From assembly GCF_030269125.1 (NCBI RefSeq), contig NZ_BSSM01000002.1, positions 682,001-746,000 of the forward strand: a DNA stretch of 64,000 nucleotides, given 5' to 3'. Positions 47,593 to 57,881 of the stretch are shown in pieces; the first letter of the stretch is position 1, and each line of letters starts with the position of its first letter. Under the pieces are notes generated by a model, which was given only the letters and a program-made list of their open reading frames with translations, did not search any database and was not told where the DNA came from. The stretch comes from Streptomyces hygroscopicus subsp. hygroscopicus. Lineage in GTDB: Bacteria; Actinomycetota; Actinomycetes; Streptomycetales; Streptomycetaceae. The position numbers were made by a program, and so were the translations under genes.

Positions 47593-48842
47593 CCACCGGC
47601 CGCCTCCCGGCCGCGCTCGCCGAGCCGGCCGAGCCGGTGGGCCGGGGCTGGACGGCGGCCCTCTCGCTGGCCAACGGGGCGATCTGGGTGGGCTGGTTCG
47701 GCCCCCTCCAGATCCTCCTGGCCTCCCAGGCGAAGGACCTCGCGCCCGGCACCGGGATGTCCAAGGAGACGCTGCTGGCCTGGGTGACCGGTACGGGCGC
47801 GGTGGTCTCCCTGCTGGCGAACCCCCTCTTCGGCGCCCTGTCCGACCGTACGACCGCCCGTGCGGGCCGCCGCACGCCGTGGATCGTGTCCGGGGCGGCG
47901 GGCGGCGCGCTGGCGCTGCTGCTGCTCGCGGGCGCGGACGGGCCGTGGTCGATGGCACTCGGCTGGTGCCTGGTGCAGTTCACCCTGAACGCGGCCTTCG
48001 CCGCGGTGACGGCGGCCGTCCCGGACCGGGTGCCCCGGCGCCAGCGGGGCGCGGTGGGCGGCTGGTTGGGCGCGGCGCAGATCCTCGGCGTGGTCGGGGG
48101 CACGGGCCTGGCGACGGCGGCGGGCGGCGTCCGGGCGGGCTACGCGGCCTGCGCGGCGTGCACGCTGGCGGGCGTCCTGCCGTACGTCGTGCGCTACCGG
48201 GATCTCCGCCTCCCCCGCGGGAACCGCCCCCCGTGGTCCTGGCGCGGCTTCCTGGCGTCCTTCTGGCTGAGCCCCCGCCGCCACCCCGACCTGGGCTGGG
48301 CCTGGCTGACCCGCTTCCTGATCAACCTGAGCAACTCCCTGGTACTGCTGTACCTGCTCTACTACCTCCGCGACCGCGTCCACTACCCCGACCCGGGCCG
48401 GGGCGTCCTGATCCTGACCGCGGTGAACGGCGTGACCCTGCTGGCGACGGTGGTGATCGGCGGGGTCTGGTCCGACCGGCTCGGCCGCCGCAAGCCGTTC
48501 GTCGTCTGGTCGGGCGCCCTGATGGCGCTCGCGACGGCCGCCCTGTCCGGCTGGCAGACCTGGCCCGGAGCGGTGGCGGCGGCGGCCGTCCTGGGCGTCG
48601 GCTTCGGCGTCTTCACCTCGGTCGACTTCGCCCTGATGACCGACGTCCTGCCGCACGCCCTCGACCGGGCCAAGGACCTGGGCGTCATCAACGTGGCCAA
48701 CGCCCTGCCCCAGGCGGCGGCCCCGGCCCTGGCTGCGCCGCTGGTGGCGTACGCGGGCGGCTACCGGGTGCTCTATCTGGTGGCGGCGGGGTTCGGGGTG
48801 GCGGGGGCGGTACTGGTGGGGCGGATCAGGGGAGTGGACTAG
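47589..48842 (+). CDS. MFS transporter, sugar-type
   Basis: 417 residues with 12 predicted helices. GALSDRTTARAGRRTPWIVS is the first-loop motif; GVWSDRLGRRKPFVVWSGAL is its repeat in the second half, as in GPH/sucrose-type carriers. The GTG at 47589 overlaps the stop of the beta-glucosidase (GTGA), so translation is coupled. Together they form a glucoside import and hydrolysis pair. The direction and substrate cannot be read from sequence alone; export is a less likely alternative. Confidence 0.88.
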   Translation: MTTGRLPAALAEPAEPVGRGWTAALSLANGAIWVGWFGPLQILLASQAKDLAPGTGMSKETLLAWVTGTGAVVSLLANPLFGALSDRTTARAGRRTPWIVSGAAGGALALLLLAGADGPWSMALGWCLVQFTLNAAFAAVTAAVPDRVPRRQRGAVGGWLGAAQILGVVGGTGLATAAGGVRAGYAACAACTLAGVLPYVVRYRDLRLPRGNRPPWSWRGFLASFWLSPRRHPDLGWAWLTRFLINLSNSLVLLYLLYYLRDRVHYPDPGRGVLILTAVNGVTLLATVVIGGVWSDRLGRRKPFVVWSGALMALATAALSGWQTWPGAVAAAAVLGVGFGVFTSVDFALMTDVLPHALDRAKDLGVINVANALPQAAAPALAAPLVAYAGGYRVLYLVAAGFGVAGAVLVGRIRGVD

Positions 48843-48857
48843 AGGCGGACCAGCGGG

Positions 48858-49820
48858 TCAGAAGCCCAGCTTGCGGAGCTGCTTCGGGTCCCGCTGCCAG
48901 TCCTTGGCCACCTTGACGTGCAGGTCGAGGAAGACCGGCGTACCCAGCAAGGCCTCGATCTGCTTGCGGGACTTGATGCCGACCTCCTTGAGCCGCTTGC
49001 CCTTCGGCCCGATGATGATGCCCTTCTGGCTGGGCCGCTCGATGTAGACGTTCGCGTGGATGTCGAGCAGCGGACGGTCCGCGGGCCGGTCCTCGCGCGG
49101 CAGCATCTCCTCGACCACCACCGCGATGGAGTGCGGCAGCTCGTCCCGCACCCCCTCCAGCGCCGCCTCGCGGATCAGTTCGGCGACCATCACCTGCTCG
49201 GGCTCGTCCGTGAGGTCGCCCTCGGGGTAGAGCGCCGGCCCCTCGGGCAGCAGCGGCACCAGCAGGTCGGCCAGCAGCTCCACCTGCTTCGAGCCGACCG
49301 CGGACACCGGCACGATCTCCGCCCACTCGAAACCCAGCTCCTTGCCGAGCTGGTCGATGGCGATCAGCTGCTCGGCGAGCGTCTTGGAGTCCACGAGGTC
49401 GGTCTTGGTGACGACGGCGACCTTGGGCGTCTTCCTGATCCCGGCCAGTTCCTTGGCGATGAACCGGTCGCCGGGTCCGATCTTCTGGTCGGCCGGCAGG
49501 CAGAACCCGATCACGTCGACCTCGGCCCACGTCGTGCGCACGACGTCGTTCAGCCGCTCGCCCAGCAGCGTGCGCGGCTTGTGCAGACCGGGGGTGTCGA
49601 CCAGGATCAGCTGGGCGTCGGGCCGGTGCACGATGCCCCGCACCGTGTGCCGCGTGGTCTGCGGCCGGTTCGAGGTGATCGCCACCTTCTGCCCGACCAG
49701 AGCGTTCGTGAGGGTGGACTTGCCCGCGTTGGGGCGGCCCACGAAGCAGGCGAAGCCGGCGCGGTGGACGGTTTCCGCCGGCTGCTCGGATGACTGGGTG
49801 CGAACGCTCATGCCGTTCAT
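48858..49820 (-). CDS. era: GTPase Era
   Basis: 320 residues. G1 is FVGRPNAGKSTLTNAL, G2 around SNRPQTTRHTVRG, G3 LVDTPGLHKP, G4 VTKTDLVD and G5 VSAVGSKQ. The C-terminal KH domain holds ERPSQKGIIIGPKGKRLKEV, which binds the 3' end of 16S rRNA. Era helps mature the small ribosomal subunit. Two in-frame ATGs (49820 and 49811) are possible; AGGGA sits four bases before the first. The stop is 15 bases from the convergent MFS gene. Confidence 0.95.
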   Translation of the reverse strand: MNGMSVRTQSSEQPAETVHRAGFACFVGRPNAGKSTLTNALVGQKVAITSNRPQTTRHTVRGIVHRPDAQLILVDTPGLHKPRTLLGERLNDVVRTTWAEVDVIGFCLPADQKIGPGDRFIAKELAGIRKTPKVAVVTKTDLVDSKTLAEQLIAIDQLGKELGFEWAEIVPVSAVGSKQVELLADLLVPLLPEGPALYPEGDLTDEPEQVMVAELIREAALEGVRDELPHSIAVVVEEMLPREDRPADRPLLDIHANVYIERPSQKGIIIGPKGKRLKEVGIKSRKQIEALLGTPVFLDLHVKVAKDWQRDPKQLRKLGF

Positions 49821-49941
49821 TGTCCCTGATCCCGAAGCCCCCGCCGCACCGCGAACCTCCGGTGACAGAGCGTCGCGACACCGTCACGGAAACACACTTC
49901 CACTCGCCACACGACCACCATCGCCACCAACGGCAGCCGGG

Positions 49942-50355
49942 TCATTGCGTGGAACGACGTCCGCGCCGGGACCCGCGCCCCGGCGCACCCGCGGTCGCGG
50001 CGACGGCCACCCGGTCGGGCGACGGCGCGTCGGGCGAGGTCTCGAAGAGTCGTGCCGACTGGCCGGGCAGCGGCTCGGCCGGCACCCGGGCCGCCCGGCG
50101 GGGGTGCGGCCGAACGCCGGTGGTGGCTGGGGCGCAGGTGGGGCACCGCGGGCGCGGGCAGCGCCGGGCCGCTCACCCGGAGGTGGATCCGCTCCCCGGG
50201 TCGATCCGCTCGTCCAGCGCGACGATCGCCCCGGGATGATCACCGGGCTCCGCGTCCCGCGGCACTCGCGGTGTCAACGGCACGGTCACCGTCCGATGCC
50301 CCGGCACCATGATCCGCGCCGTCGCGAGCCGTCCCCGCACCCCGGCCCCGCGCAT
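49942..50355 (-). pseudogene. DUF916-like secreted protein remnant
   Basis: Two fragments in different frames. 50173-50355 reads MVPGHRTVTVPLTPRVPRDA and PGDHPGAIVALDERIDPGSG, the core of streptomycete DUF916-type surface proteins. Further down, in another frame near 50000-50100, comes RVPAEPLPGQSARLFETSPD and DRVAV, from the end of the same kind of protein. The middle and the C-terminal membrane anchor are lost. It ends at a stop at 49942 and sits between era and the deaminase-like gene. Confidence 0.5.
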
Positions 50356-50741
50356 CGCCGCGGCGGCCGTGCGGCGGCGGACGTGGCCGTGCCGCCGCCG
50401 AAGATGCCGCGGCGCGCGGTGACGGCCGCCGACCGGGGAGCCACGGCGGCCGCGGACGGTGCGCGGGCGGGACCGGCGACCGCGAGGGCCCCGGCGGCCA
50501 CGGCCGCCTCCTGCCGGGCACGCCGGACGTGCCGGTCGGGTGACCGGAAGGTGCGCCGACGAGCGGCAGGCCGGTCGGGCGGGCGCGGGCGCACGGGACC
50601 GGCGGTGCGGATCTGACGGGTCGTAACCGGCTTTCGCCCGGCTGAGGGACGGAGCGGAGGCCGCCGCGGGACGTACGCGTTCACTGACGCACCGCGCCCC
50701 GCGACCCGGTCAGGCCGAATTCCGGCCGGTCTCCCGGTGTG
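50356..50741. other. No gene recognised
   Basis: High-GC stretch with shadow frames only (for example 50286-50684 minus). It could be the lost N-terminal part of the DUF916-like remnant, but no signal peptide can be pieced together. Confidence 0.4.
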
Positions 50742-51101
50742 TCACTCGGAGTCGGCGGAGAGGGTGGCGCGCACCGTGCCGTCCGTCCCCGCGAGCAGCA
50801 CCGGTGTGCCCGCGGCCCCGAGGTCGGCCACCGCGGCCAGGTCCTCGGCCGGCACCGACTCCACGTCGCTGACCACCGCCGCCGCCTCCAGCGACGCGGC
50901 GCCGGACGCCACCGCCATGGCGACGGCGGTGCGCAGCGCGCTGAGCTTCAGCGAGGGCAGGTCCACGGTCCCGGCGACGTAGGTGCGCCCGGTGTCGTCG
51001 CGTACGGCCGCCCCCTCGGGCACGGCGTTGCGGGCCCGCGCGGAACGGGCCAGGGTCACGATCTTGCGGTCCTCGGGGTCAAGCGCGCTGCTGTCGGTCA
51101 T
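50742..51101 (-). CDS. Cytidine deaminase-like protein without zinc motif
   Basis: 119 residues, ATG at 51101 (MTDSSALDPEDRKIVTLARS). Overall the layout follows cytidine deaminases: ALDPEDRKIVTLARSARARN, then GTVDLPSLKLSALRTAVAMA and a C-terminal VLLAGTDGTVRATLSADSE. The zinc-binding HAE/CAE and PCxxC motifs are absent, so deaminase activity is doubtful. This gene sits beside era in many streptomycetes and is usually labelled cytidine deaminase. A nucleoside-binding or regulatory role is more likely. Confidence 0.75.
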   Translation of the reverse strand: MTDSSALDPEDRKIVTLARSARARNAVPEGAAVRDDTGRTYVAGTVDLPSLKLSALRTAVAMAVASGAASLEAAAVVSDVESVPAEDLAAVADLGAAGTPVLLAGTDGTVRATLSADSE

Positions 51102-51139
51102 GCCCCGAGCATACGAAGCCGTACGGAGTCGTACGACGC

Positions 51140-52018
51140 TCACCCCGCCACGGGGTACATGGCGCCCCGCCGGCCCTCCGGGGAGGCCAGCCACTCCAGC
51201 TTCTCCGCGGTGTTCGCCTCGTCCAGCGGAGCGTGCAGCACGATCATCAGATCGGGCCGGGCGGGCACCTTCAGCACCGTCGACTCCACGACCAGCAGCC
51301 CGGCCAGCGGATGCGACAGTTCCTTGCGCACCTGCCCCTGGTCCTCGATGTCCCGCTCGGCCCACAGCGCCCTGAACTCCTCGCTGGCCGCGCTCACCTC
51401 GGCGAGCACCTCCCGGAAGCCCTCGTCGTCGGGGCGCGCCGCGCACGCGGCCCGGAACTGCGCCACGACGGTGCGCGCGTTGCGCTCCCAGCTCCGGCTG
51501 CGCTCCCGGTACAGCGGGTCGGTGAAGAAGTCGATCAGGCAGTTCTGGGTGATGCCGGGGCGCATGCCGAGCACGATCGCGGCCGCGTCGTTGTACAGCA
51601 CGCAGTTGTAGTAGAGGTCCATGATGTGCGCCGGGTACGGCATCCAGGTGTCGATCAGCCGCCGCAGCCCGTCGCACATGTCCCGCTTGCCCGGCGTCAC
51701 CCGGGGCGCGGGCGGGTTCAGCCCGGCCAGCAGGTACAGGTGCCGCCGCTCGGCGTCGCTGAGCCGCAGCACCCGGGCTACCGCGTCCAGCACCTGCGGG
51801 GAGACGGAGATCTCCCGCCCCTGTTCCAGCCACTGGTACCAGGAGGCGCCCACCCCGGCGAGCACGGCCACCTCCTCGCGGCGCAGCCCCGGCGTCCTGC
51901 GCCTGCCGCCGCCGGCCGGCAGCCCGGCCTCCTCGGGGCTGATGCGGGCGCGCCGGCTCATCAGGAACTCCCGCAGTTCGTCACGCCGATGACTGCGCGT
52001 CGCCTCAGCAGCAGACAC
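51140..52018 (-). CDS. XRE-family regulator with MmyB-type sensor domain
   Basis: 292 residues, GTG at 52018 with GGGAGG upstream. The helix-turn-helix lies at about residues 35-95: RRTPGLRREEVAVLAGVGAS, WYQWLEQGREISVSPQVLDA. The C-terminal domain is the PAS-like MmyB ligand-binding type (HIMDLYYNCVLYNDAAAIVL, and GITQNCLIDFFTDPLYRERS). Such regulators usually control an adjacent oxidoreductase or exporter. Here an MFS exporter gene is divergent across 94 bases, with a palindrome between them, so it is the likely target. Confidence 0.9.
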   Translation of the reverse strand: MSAAEATRSHRRDELREFLMSRRARISPEEAGLPAGGGRRRTPGLRREEVAVLAGVGASWYQWLEQGREISVSPQVLDAVARVLRLSDAERRHLYLLAGLNPPAPRVTPGKRDMCDGLRRLIDTWMPYPAHIMDLYYNCVLYNDAAAIVLGMRPGITQNCLIDFFTDPLYRERSRSWERNARTVVAQFRAACAARPDDEGFREVLAEVSAASEEFRALWAERDIEDQGQVRKELSHPLAGLLVVESTVLKVPARPDLMIVLHAPLDEANTAEKLEWLASPEGRRGAMYPVAG

Positions 52019-52045
52019 GTCCGCCCCTCCCCCGTCGGGTCCGTC

Positions 52046-52062
52046 TGGTGGTGCCACCACCA
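52046..52062. promoter_or_regulatory. Operator-like palindrome between XRE and MFS genes
   Basis: TGGTGGTG-C-CACCACCA, a perfect 8-bp inverted repeat, lies 28 bases before the regulator start and 51 bases before the exporter start. The position fits a shared operator for the XRE protein. Confidence 0.55.
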
Positions 52063-52112
52063 CCATAAGTTGCGACTCCCCACCGGTATTCCGCTCGTCC
52101 GAAGCTCTTGCC

Positions 52113-53534
52113 ATGGCGATCGACACCACCACCCAGACCTCCCCCGCAGCGGTCACGCCGCCTGACACTCCCCGGCTGTCGACGCGTGACAAGCTCGTCC
52201 TGTTCGTGCTGTGCGCGGCCCAGTTCATGGTCGCGCTGGACTTCTCCGTGCTGAACGTGGCCCTGCCCGCCCTCGGCCGCGACCTCGGGATGAGCCGCGC
52301 CGCGCTCCAGTGGGCCGTCACCGCGTTCGCGCTGCCCTCCGGCGGCTTCCTGCTGCTGTTCGGACGCGTCGGCGACCTCTTCGGGCGCCGCAGGCTGTTC
52401 CTGACCGGACTGACCCTGTTCGGCGCGGCCTCGCTGCTGTCCACCCTCGCCTGGGACCCGGCCTCCTTCCTCGCCGGGCGTGCCCTGCAAGGGCTCGGTG
52501 CGGCGGCGATCGTACCGACCGGCATGTCCCTGCTGACGACCACCTTCCCGGAGGGCCCGGCCCGCGACCGCGCCCTCGGCATCTCCGGCACCCTGCTGTC
52601 GCTGGGCTTCACCATCGGCATGGTCGCGGGCGGCACCCTCACCGACACCTTCGGCTGGCGCTCCACGATGGCCCTGCTGACGGTGTTCGCGCTGATCGTG
52701 CTGCCGCTGGCGCCGGGCCTGCTGCCGGAATCGCGCACCCCGGACCGCCCCCGCCTGGACGTGCCCGGCGCGGTCACCGTCACCGCCGGACTGCTGTCCC
52801 TGATCTACGCCCTGTCCACCGCCGCCGACCACGGCTTCGGCCGCGCCGACGTCATCGCGGCCCTGATCGCCGGACTCCTGCTGCTGGCCGCGTTCGCGAT
52901 CGTGGAATCCCGCTCGGCCGCGCCCCTGGTCTCCCTGCCGATGCTGCGCCGCCGCACGGTGGCATGGGGCAACCTGGGCGGACTCGTCACCTTCTCGATG
53001 ATGTCCACGATCGTCTTCGTGCTGACCCTGTACCTCCAGGAGATCCTGCGCCTGTCCGCCTTCGAGACCGGCCTGGTCTTCGGCTTCCAGGGCCTGCTGT
53101 CCGTCGTCGCCGGCACCCTCGCCCCGAAGGTCATCGGCCGCCTCGGCGCCCGCCGCACCCTGGTCGGCTCGCTGACCGGCCAGGGCGCGCTGATCGCGAC
53201 CCTGCTCCTGCTGGACCGCCACGGCTGGTCGGTGTGGCTGGCCACGGCCGCGGTGGCCCTGGCCAGCATGTGCCACCTGGGCGCGATCATCGCCTACGGC
53301 CTGACGGTCACCTCGGGCGTCCCGGACGCCGAACAGGGCCTGGCCACCGGCCTGGTGACCTCCACCCAGCAGGTCGGCATCACGGTCGGCATCCCGCTGC
53401 TGGGCGTGCTGGCCACCACCTCCGGCGATCTGCTGTCGGGCGTGCGCACGGTGGTCGCGCTGGACGCGGCGATCGTGCTCGGCGCCGCGGTCCTGATCGG
53501 GCTGGGCCTGCGCCGGGGCCGGTCCGGGGCCTGA
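52113..53534 (+). CDS. MFS drug exporter, DHA2 family
   Basis: 473 residues with about 14 helices. VALDFSVLNVALPALGRDLG is the helix 1 motif and GRVGDLFGRRRLFLTGL motif A; LLSLGFTIGMVAGGTLTDT is the exporter motif C. The N-terminal 25 residues are soluble. It likely exports a toxic compound sensed by the divergent XRE regulator. The stop is 39 bases before the convergent S66 peptidase. Confidence 0.92.
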   Translation: MAIDTTTQTSPAAVTPPDTPRLSTRDKLVLFVLCAAQFMVALDFSVLNVALPALGRDLGMSRAALQWAVTAFALPSGGFLLLFGRVGDLFGRRRLFLTGLTLFGAASLLSTLAWDPASFLAGRALQGLGAAAIVPTGMSLLTTTFPEGPARDRALGISGTLLSLGFTIGMVAGGTLTDTFGWRSTMALLTVFALIVLPLAPGLLPESRTPDRPRLDVPGAVTVTAGLLSLIYALSTAADHGFGRADVIAALIAGLLLLAAFAIVESRSAAPLVSLPMLRRRTVAWGNLGGLVTFSMMSTIVFVLTLYLQEILRLSAFETGLVFGFQGLLSVVAGTLAPKVIGRLGARRTLVGSLTGQGALIATLLLLDRHGWSVWLATAAVALASMCHLGAIIAYGLTVTSGVPDAEQGLATGLVTSTQQVGITVGIPLLGVLATTSGDLLSGVRTVVALDAAIVLGAAVLIGLGLRRGRSGA

Positions 53535-53572
53535 CCCCGCACCGGGCTCGGCACCCGGTCCGGGGGCTGACC

Positions 53573-54592
53573 TCAGTCCAGGGTCTGGACGATCTCGCTG
53601 CGCGCGGCCGTGTGCACCACACGGCCGCGCGCGCCGTTGACCAGCGGGAGGTGCGGCGCGACATGCCCGCACTCGACGTCCGCGATGATCGGCACGCCCA
53701 GCGGTCCGAGCGCGTCGAGGACGGCCTCGCGCTGGGTGAGGGTGGGGCTGTCCGGGGCGTTGGTACGGCCGACGAGCACGGCGGCGGCCCGGTCGAAGAA
53801 CCCGGCCAGGCGCAGACCGTGCAGATGGCGGCAGATGGTGAAGGCGTTGTCCTCGCACGCCTCGACGTAGACCAGCAGCGGCTCGTCCCCGGCGAACCGG
53901 GAGGTGTCGAGGTACCGGCTGCCGGCGAGCGGGGCGACGGTCTCGACGCACCCGCCGATCAGCCGCCCCTCGACGTCCACGTCCCCGTCGCCGTCGAGCC
54001 GGGTCCAGCCGCCCTGGCCGTCCAGGGTGAGGTCGCGGATCTCCGGGTCGCGGGTCCAGTCGTCCCAGCCGCCGGTGCGGTACCGGCCGGGCGGGATCTG
54101 GGCGAACGGCTCCCCCTGGGGCGCCGCCACGACGTCCAGCCAGGACACCAGCCCCTCGGGCACCCGGTACGGGGTGTCCATGAGGTTGTTTCCGTGCACG
54201 GTCGCGACCCCGGTCAGCAGGGTCAGCGGGGTGAGCACGGTGGACATGTCCGAGTAGCCGACGACCCAGGTCGGCTCGGCCCGGCCGATCGCCTCGAAGT
54301 CCAGGTGGGGCATCAGGTCGATCGCCGTCTCACCGCCCCACGGCGGCACCACGGCCCGGATCGTCGGGTCGGTCAGCATGTCCGTCAGCTCGGCGGCGCG
54401 TTCGGCGGCCGGGGCGCTGACGTGGGTGGTGCCGTCCATGCACCGGCCGACGACGACCTCGTGGCCGCGCGCCTCGATCTCCTTGATCGCGACGTCGAGG
54501 CGCGGCCGGAGGGGCCCTGCCACACCCGAGGAGGGGGAGGTCACGCCGATACGGTCACCGGGGCGCAGGGGGCGCGGGTATCGAATGGTCAT
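53573..54592 (-). CDS. S66-family LD-carboxypeptidase/MccF-like peptidase
   Basis: 339 residues. The start RYPRPLRPGDRIGVTSPSSG is typical. The Ser nucleophile is in WVVGYSDMSTVL, with the Glu in LVYVEACEDN and the His in VECGHVAPHLPLVNG, giving the Ser-Glu-His triad. Family members cut LD-bonds in muropeptides or, as MccF, cleave microcin C-type toxic conjugates. The long insert (about residues 150-200) is more like the MccF group, so a self-immunity role is possible. No signal peptide. Confidence 0.85.
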   Translation of the reverse strand: MTIRYPRPLRPGDRIGVTSPSSGVAGPLRPRLDVAIKEIEARGHEVVVGRCMDGTTHVSAPAAERAAELTDMLTDPTIRAVVPPWGGETAIDLMPHLDFEAIGRAEPTWVVGYSDMSTVLTPLTLLTGVATVHGNNLMDTPYRVPEGLVSWLDVVAAPQGEPFAQIPPGRYRTGGWDDWTRDPEIRDLTLDGQGGWTRLDGDGDVDVEGRLIGGCVETVAPLAGSRYLDTSRFAGDEPLLVYVEACEDNAFTICRHLHGLRLAGFFDRAAAVLVGRTNAPDSPTLTQREAVLDALGPLGVPIIADVECGHVAPHLPLVNGARGRVVHTAARSEIVQTLD

Positions 54593-54632
54593 ACGGGATG
54601 CTTTCGAACTCGCCCGCCCCGGGGCAACGCGA

Positions 54633-54992
54633 TTACGGCCGGTCCAGCCGCAGCCGCTCCGCCCTCGGCAGCCCGGCGACGACGAGGTCGTACGAGTCCT
54701 CGATCAGCTCGCGCAGCAGCTTGTCCGGCAGGCCGCCGTCGGCGGTGACGGTGTTCCAGTGCCGCTTGTTCATGTGCCAGCCGGGGACGATCAGGCCCGG
54801 GTGGTCGGCGCGCAGCCGCAGCGCGTCCTCCGGGTCGCACTTGAGGTTGACCGTCAGGGGCCGCGTGTCCAGGCCCGTGAGGGCGAACATCCTGCCCAGC
54901 ACCTTGAAGACCGAGGTCTCCGGGTTGAAGGGGAAGTCCTCCACGGCCGCGTTGAAGGACAGGCAGAAGGCGCGCAGCTCCTCCGGGGTCAC
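54633..54992 (-). CDS. MmcQ/YjbR family DNA-binding-fold protein
   Basis: 119 residues. MTPEELRAFCLSFNAAVEDF, then NPETSVFKVLGRMFALTG, the LTVNLKCDPE strand and GWHMNKRHWNTVTADGGLPD are all conserved in YjbR. The fold resembles MotA C-terminal DNA-binding domains; the function is unproven. The start is GTG at 54992, overlapping the stop of the CBS gene (GTGA), so its translation is coupled to it. Confidence 0.9.
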   Translation of the reverse strand: MTPEELRAFCLSFNAAVEDFPFNPETSVFKVLGRMFALTGLDTRPLTVNLKCDPEDALRLRADHPGLIVPGWHMNKRHWNTVTADGGLPDKLLRELIEDSYDLVVAGLPRAERLRLDRP

Positions 54993-56284
54993 TCCGGCTT
55001 CTCCTCCCCGGCGGACGCGGCGGGTTCCACCAGCACGGTGACGATCTTGTTGCGGCGGCCGGCGGAGGACTCCGCCGTGAGCTTCAGCCGCCGCTCGTCG
55101 GGCAGTTCGACCTCGGCATGGGCGCCGGCGATCGGAACGCGGCCGAGGGCCTTGGCCAGCAGTCCGCCGACGGTCTCCACGTCCTCGTCGTCGTACTCCT
55201 CCAGGCCGTACAGCTCGCCGAGATCGGTGATGTCCAGGCGGGCGGTGACCCGGAAGCGCCCGTCGCCGAGGTCGACCACGGGCGGCAGTTCACGGTCGTA
55301 CTCGTCGGTGATCTCGCCGACGATCTCCTCGAGGATGTCCTCGATGGTGACGATGCCCGCGGTACCGCCGTACTCGTCGATGACGACGGCGACGTGGTTG
55401 CGCTCCTTCTGCATCTCGCGCAGCAGGTCGCCGGCGTTCTTGGTGTCGGGCACGAAGACCGCCGGACGCATGGCCGTCGACACCAGGTCGCTTTCGGCGT
55501 CCCGGCTGATGTGCGTCTTGCGGACCAGGTCCTTCAGATACACGATGCCGACGATGTCGTCCTCGCTCTCACCGGTGACCGGGATCCGGGAGAACCCGGA
55601 GCGCAGGGCGAGGGTGAGGGCCTGCCGGATGGTCTTGAACCGCTCGATGGTCACCAGGTCGGTGCGCGGCACCATGACCTCGCGCACCAGGGTGTCGCCC
55701 AGCTCGAAGACGGAGTGCACCATGCGGCGCTCCTCGTCCTCGATCAGCGACTCCTTCTCGGCGAGGTCGACCAGCGCGCGCAGCTCCGCCTCGGAGGCGA
55801 ACGGGCCGTGCCGGAAGCCCTTGCCGGGGGTGAGCGCGTTGCCGAGGAGGATCAGCAGTGAGGGGATCGGGCCCATCACCCGGGCCAGCGGCACCAGGAC
55901 GTACGCGGCGGCGGTCGCGGTGTTCAGCGGGTGCTGGCGTCCGATGGTGCGCGGGGAGACGCCGACGGCGACGTACGACACCAGGACCATCACGGCGATG
56001 GCGACCAGCAGGGCCTGCCAGGTGGCGGGGAACTCCTCCAGGCAGGCGTAGGTGACCAGGGCCGCGGCCGCCATCTCGCAGGCGACGCGGACCAGGAGGG
56101 CCACGTTGAGGTAGCGGGTGGGGTCGGCGGCGATCTGCGCCAGCTTGGCGCCGCCGCGCCGCCCGGACTTCACGGCCTCCTCGGCCCGGAAGCTGGAGAC
56201 CCGGGCCAGGCCCGCCTCCGCGCAGGCGGCGAGCCAGGCGACGACGACCAGCGCGATCGCGCCGATCACGATCTGCGGGGACAT
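54989..56284 (-). CDS. CorC/HlyC-family CBS-domain membrane protein
   Basis: 431 residues. The DUF21 membrane domain (residues 1-150) has several helices, the first being IVIGAIALVVVAWLAACAEA. Two CBS domains follow (VPRTDLVTIERFKTIRQALT; then VFVPDTKNAGDLLREMQKER), and a C-terminal CorC_HlyC domain (DIEDILEEIVG-type, here VTIEDILEEIVGEITDEYDR). Family members affect Mg/Co efflux or envelope ion balance. It sits in the conserved order phoH, ybeY, CBS protein, transcribed leftward; ten bases separate it from ybeY. Confidence 0.93.
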   Translation of the reverse strand: MSPQIVIGAIALVVVAWLAACAEAGLARVSSFRAEEAVKSGRRGGAKLAQIAADPTRYLNVALLVRVACEMAAAALVTYACLEEFPATWQALLVAIAVMVLVSYVAVGVSPRTIGRQHPLNTATAAAYVLVPLARVMGPIPSLLILLGNALTPGKGFRHGPFASEAELRALVDLAEKESLIEDEERRMVHSVFELGDTLVREVMVPRTDLVTIERFKTIRQALTLALRSGFSRIPVTGESEDDIVGIVYLKDLVRKTHISRDAESDLVSTAMRPAVFVPDTKNAGDLLREMQKERNHVAVVIDEYGGTAGIVTIEDILEEIVGEITDEYDRELPPVVDLGDGRFRVTARLDITDLGELYGLEEYDDEDVETVGGLLAKALGRVPIAGAHAEVELPDERRLKLTAESSAGRRNKIVTVLVEPAASAGEEKPE

Positions 56285-56293
56285 ACGGCCGGC

Positions 56294-56791
56294 TTACGAG
56301 ACGGTCGGCGCCGGGGAGGGCCCGGTCAGGCCGTGCTCGGCCCGCCAGCCGTCCACGATGGCGGCCTGGAGCCCGAACATCTCGGCCTTCTCGTCGGGCT
56401 CCTCGTGGTCGTACCCCAGCAGGTGCAGCACGCCGTGGACGGTGAGCAGCTGGAGCTCCTCGTCCATGGAGTGCTGCGTCGGGGCGTCCGCCCCCTGCTT
56501 GGCGGCCACCTCCGGGCACAGCACGATGTCGCCGAGCAGCCCCTGCGGGGGCTCCTCGTCGTCCTTGCCCGGCGGGCGCAGCTCGTCCATCGGGAAGGAC
56601 ATGACATCGGTGGGGCCGGGCAGGTCCATCCACTGGATGTGCAGCTGCTCCATGGCGTCGGCGTCCACGACGATCACCGACAGCTCGGAGAGCGGGTGGA
56701 TGCGCATCCGCGCGAGCGCGTAGCGGGCGATGTCGAGGATCGCCTGCTCGTCGACCTCGGTGCCGGATTCGTTGTTGACGTCGATCGACAT
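56294..56791 (-). CDS. ybeY: Endoribonuclease YbeY
   Basis: 165 residues. [20 protein letters not shown] leads to the zinc-binding motif [20 protein letters not shown] (HGxLHLxGYDH). [10 protein letters not shown] is the second conserved segment. YbeY takes part in 16S rRNA 3'-end maturation and 70S quality control. I chose the ATG at 56791; the longer frame to 56935 runs into phoH. It lies ten bases after phoH and ten before the CBS gene. Confidence 0.95.
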   Translation of the reverse strand: MSIDVNNESGTEVDEQAILDIARYALARMRIHPLSELSVIVVDADAMEQLHIQWMDLPGPTDVMSFPMDELRPPGKDDEEPPQGLLGDIVLCPEVAAKQGADAPTQHSMDEELQLLTVHGVLHLLGYDHEEPDEKAEMFGLQAAIVDGWRAEHGLTGPSPAPTVS

Positions 56792-56801
56792 GCTCGCCGG
56801 T

Positions 56802-57881
<1,080 letters not shown>

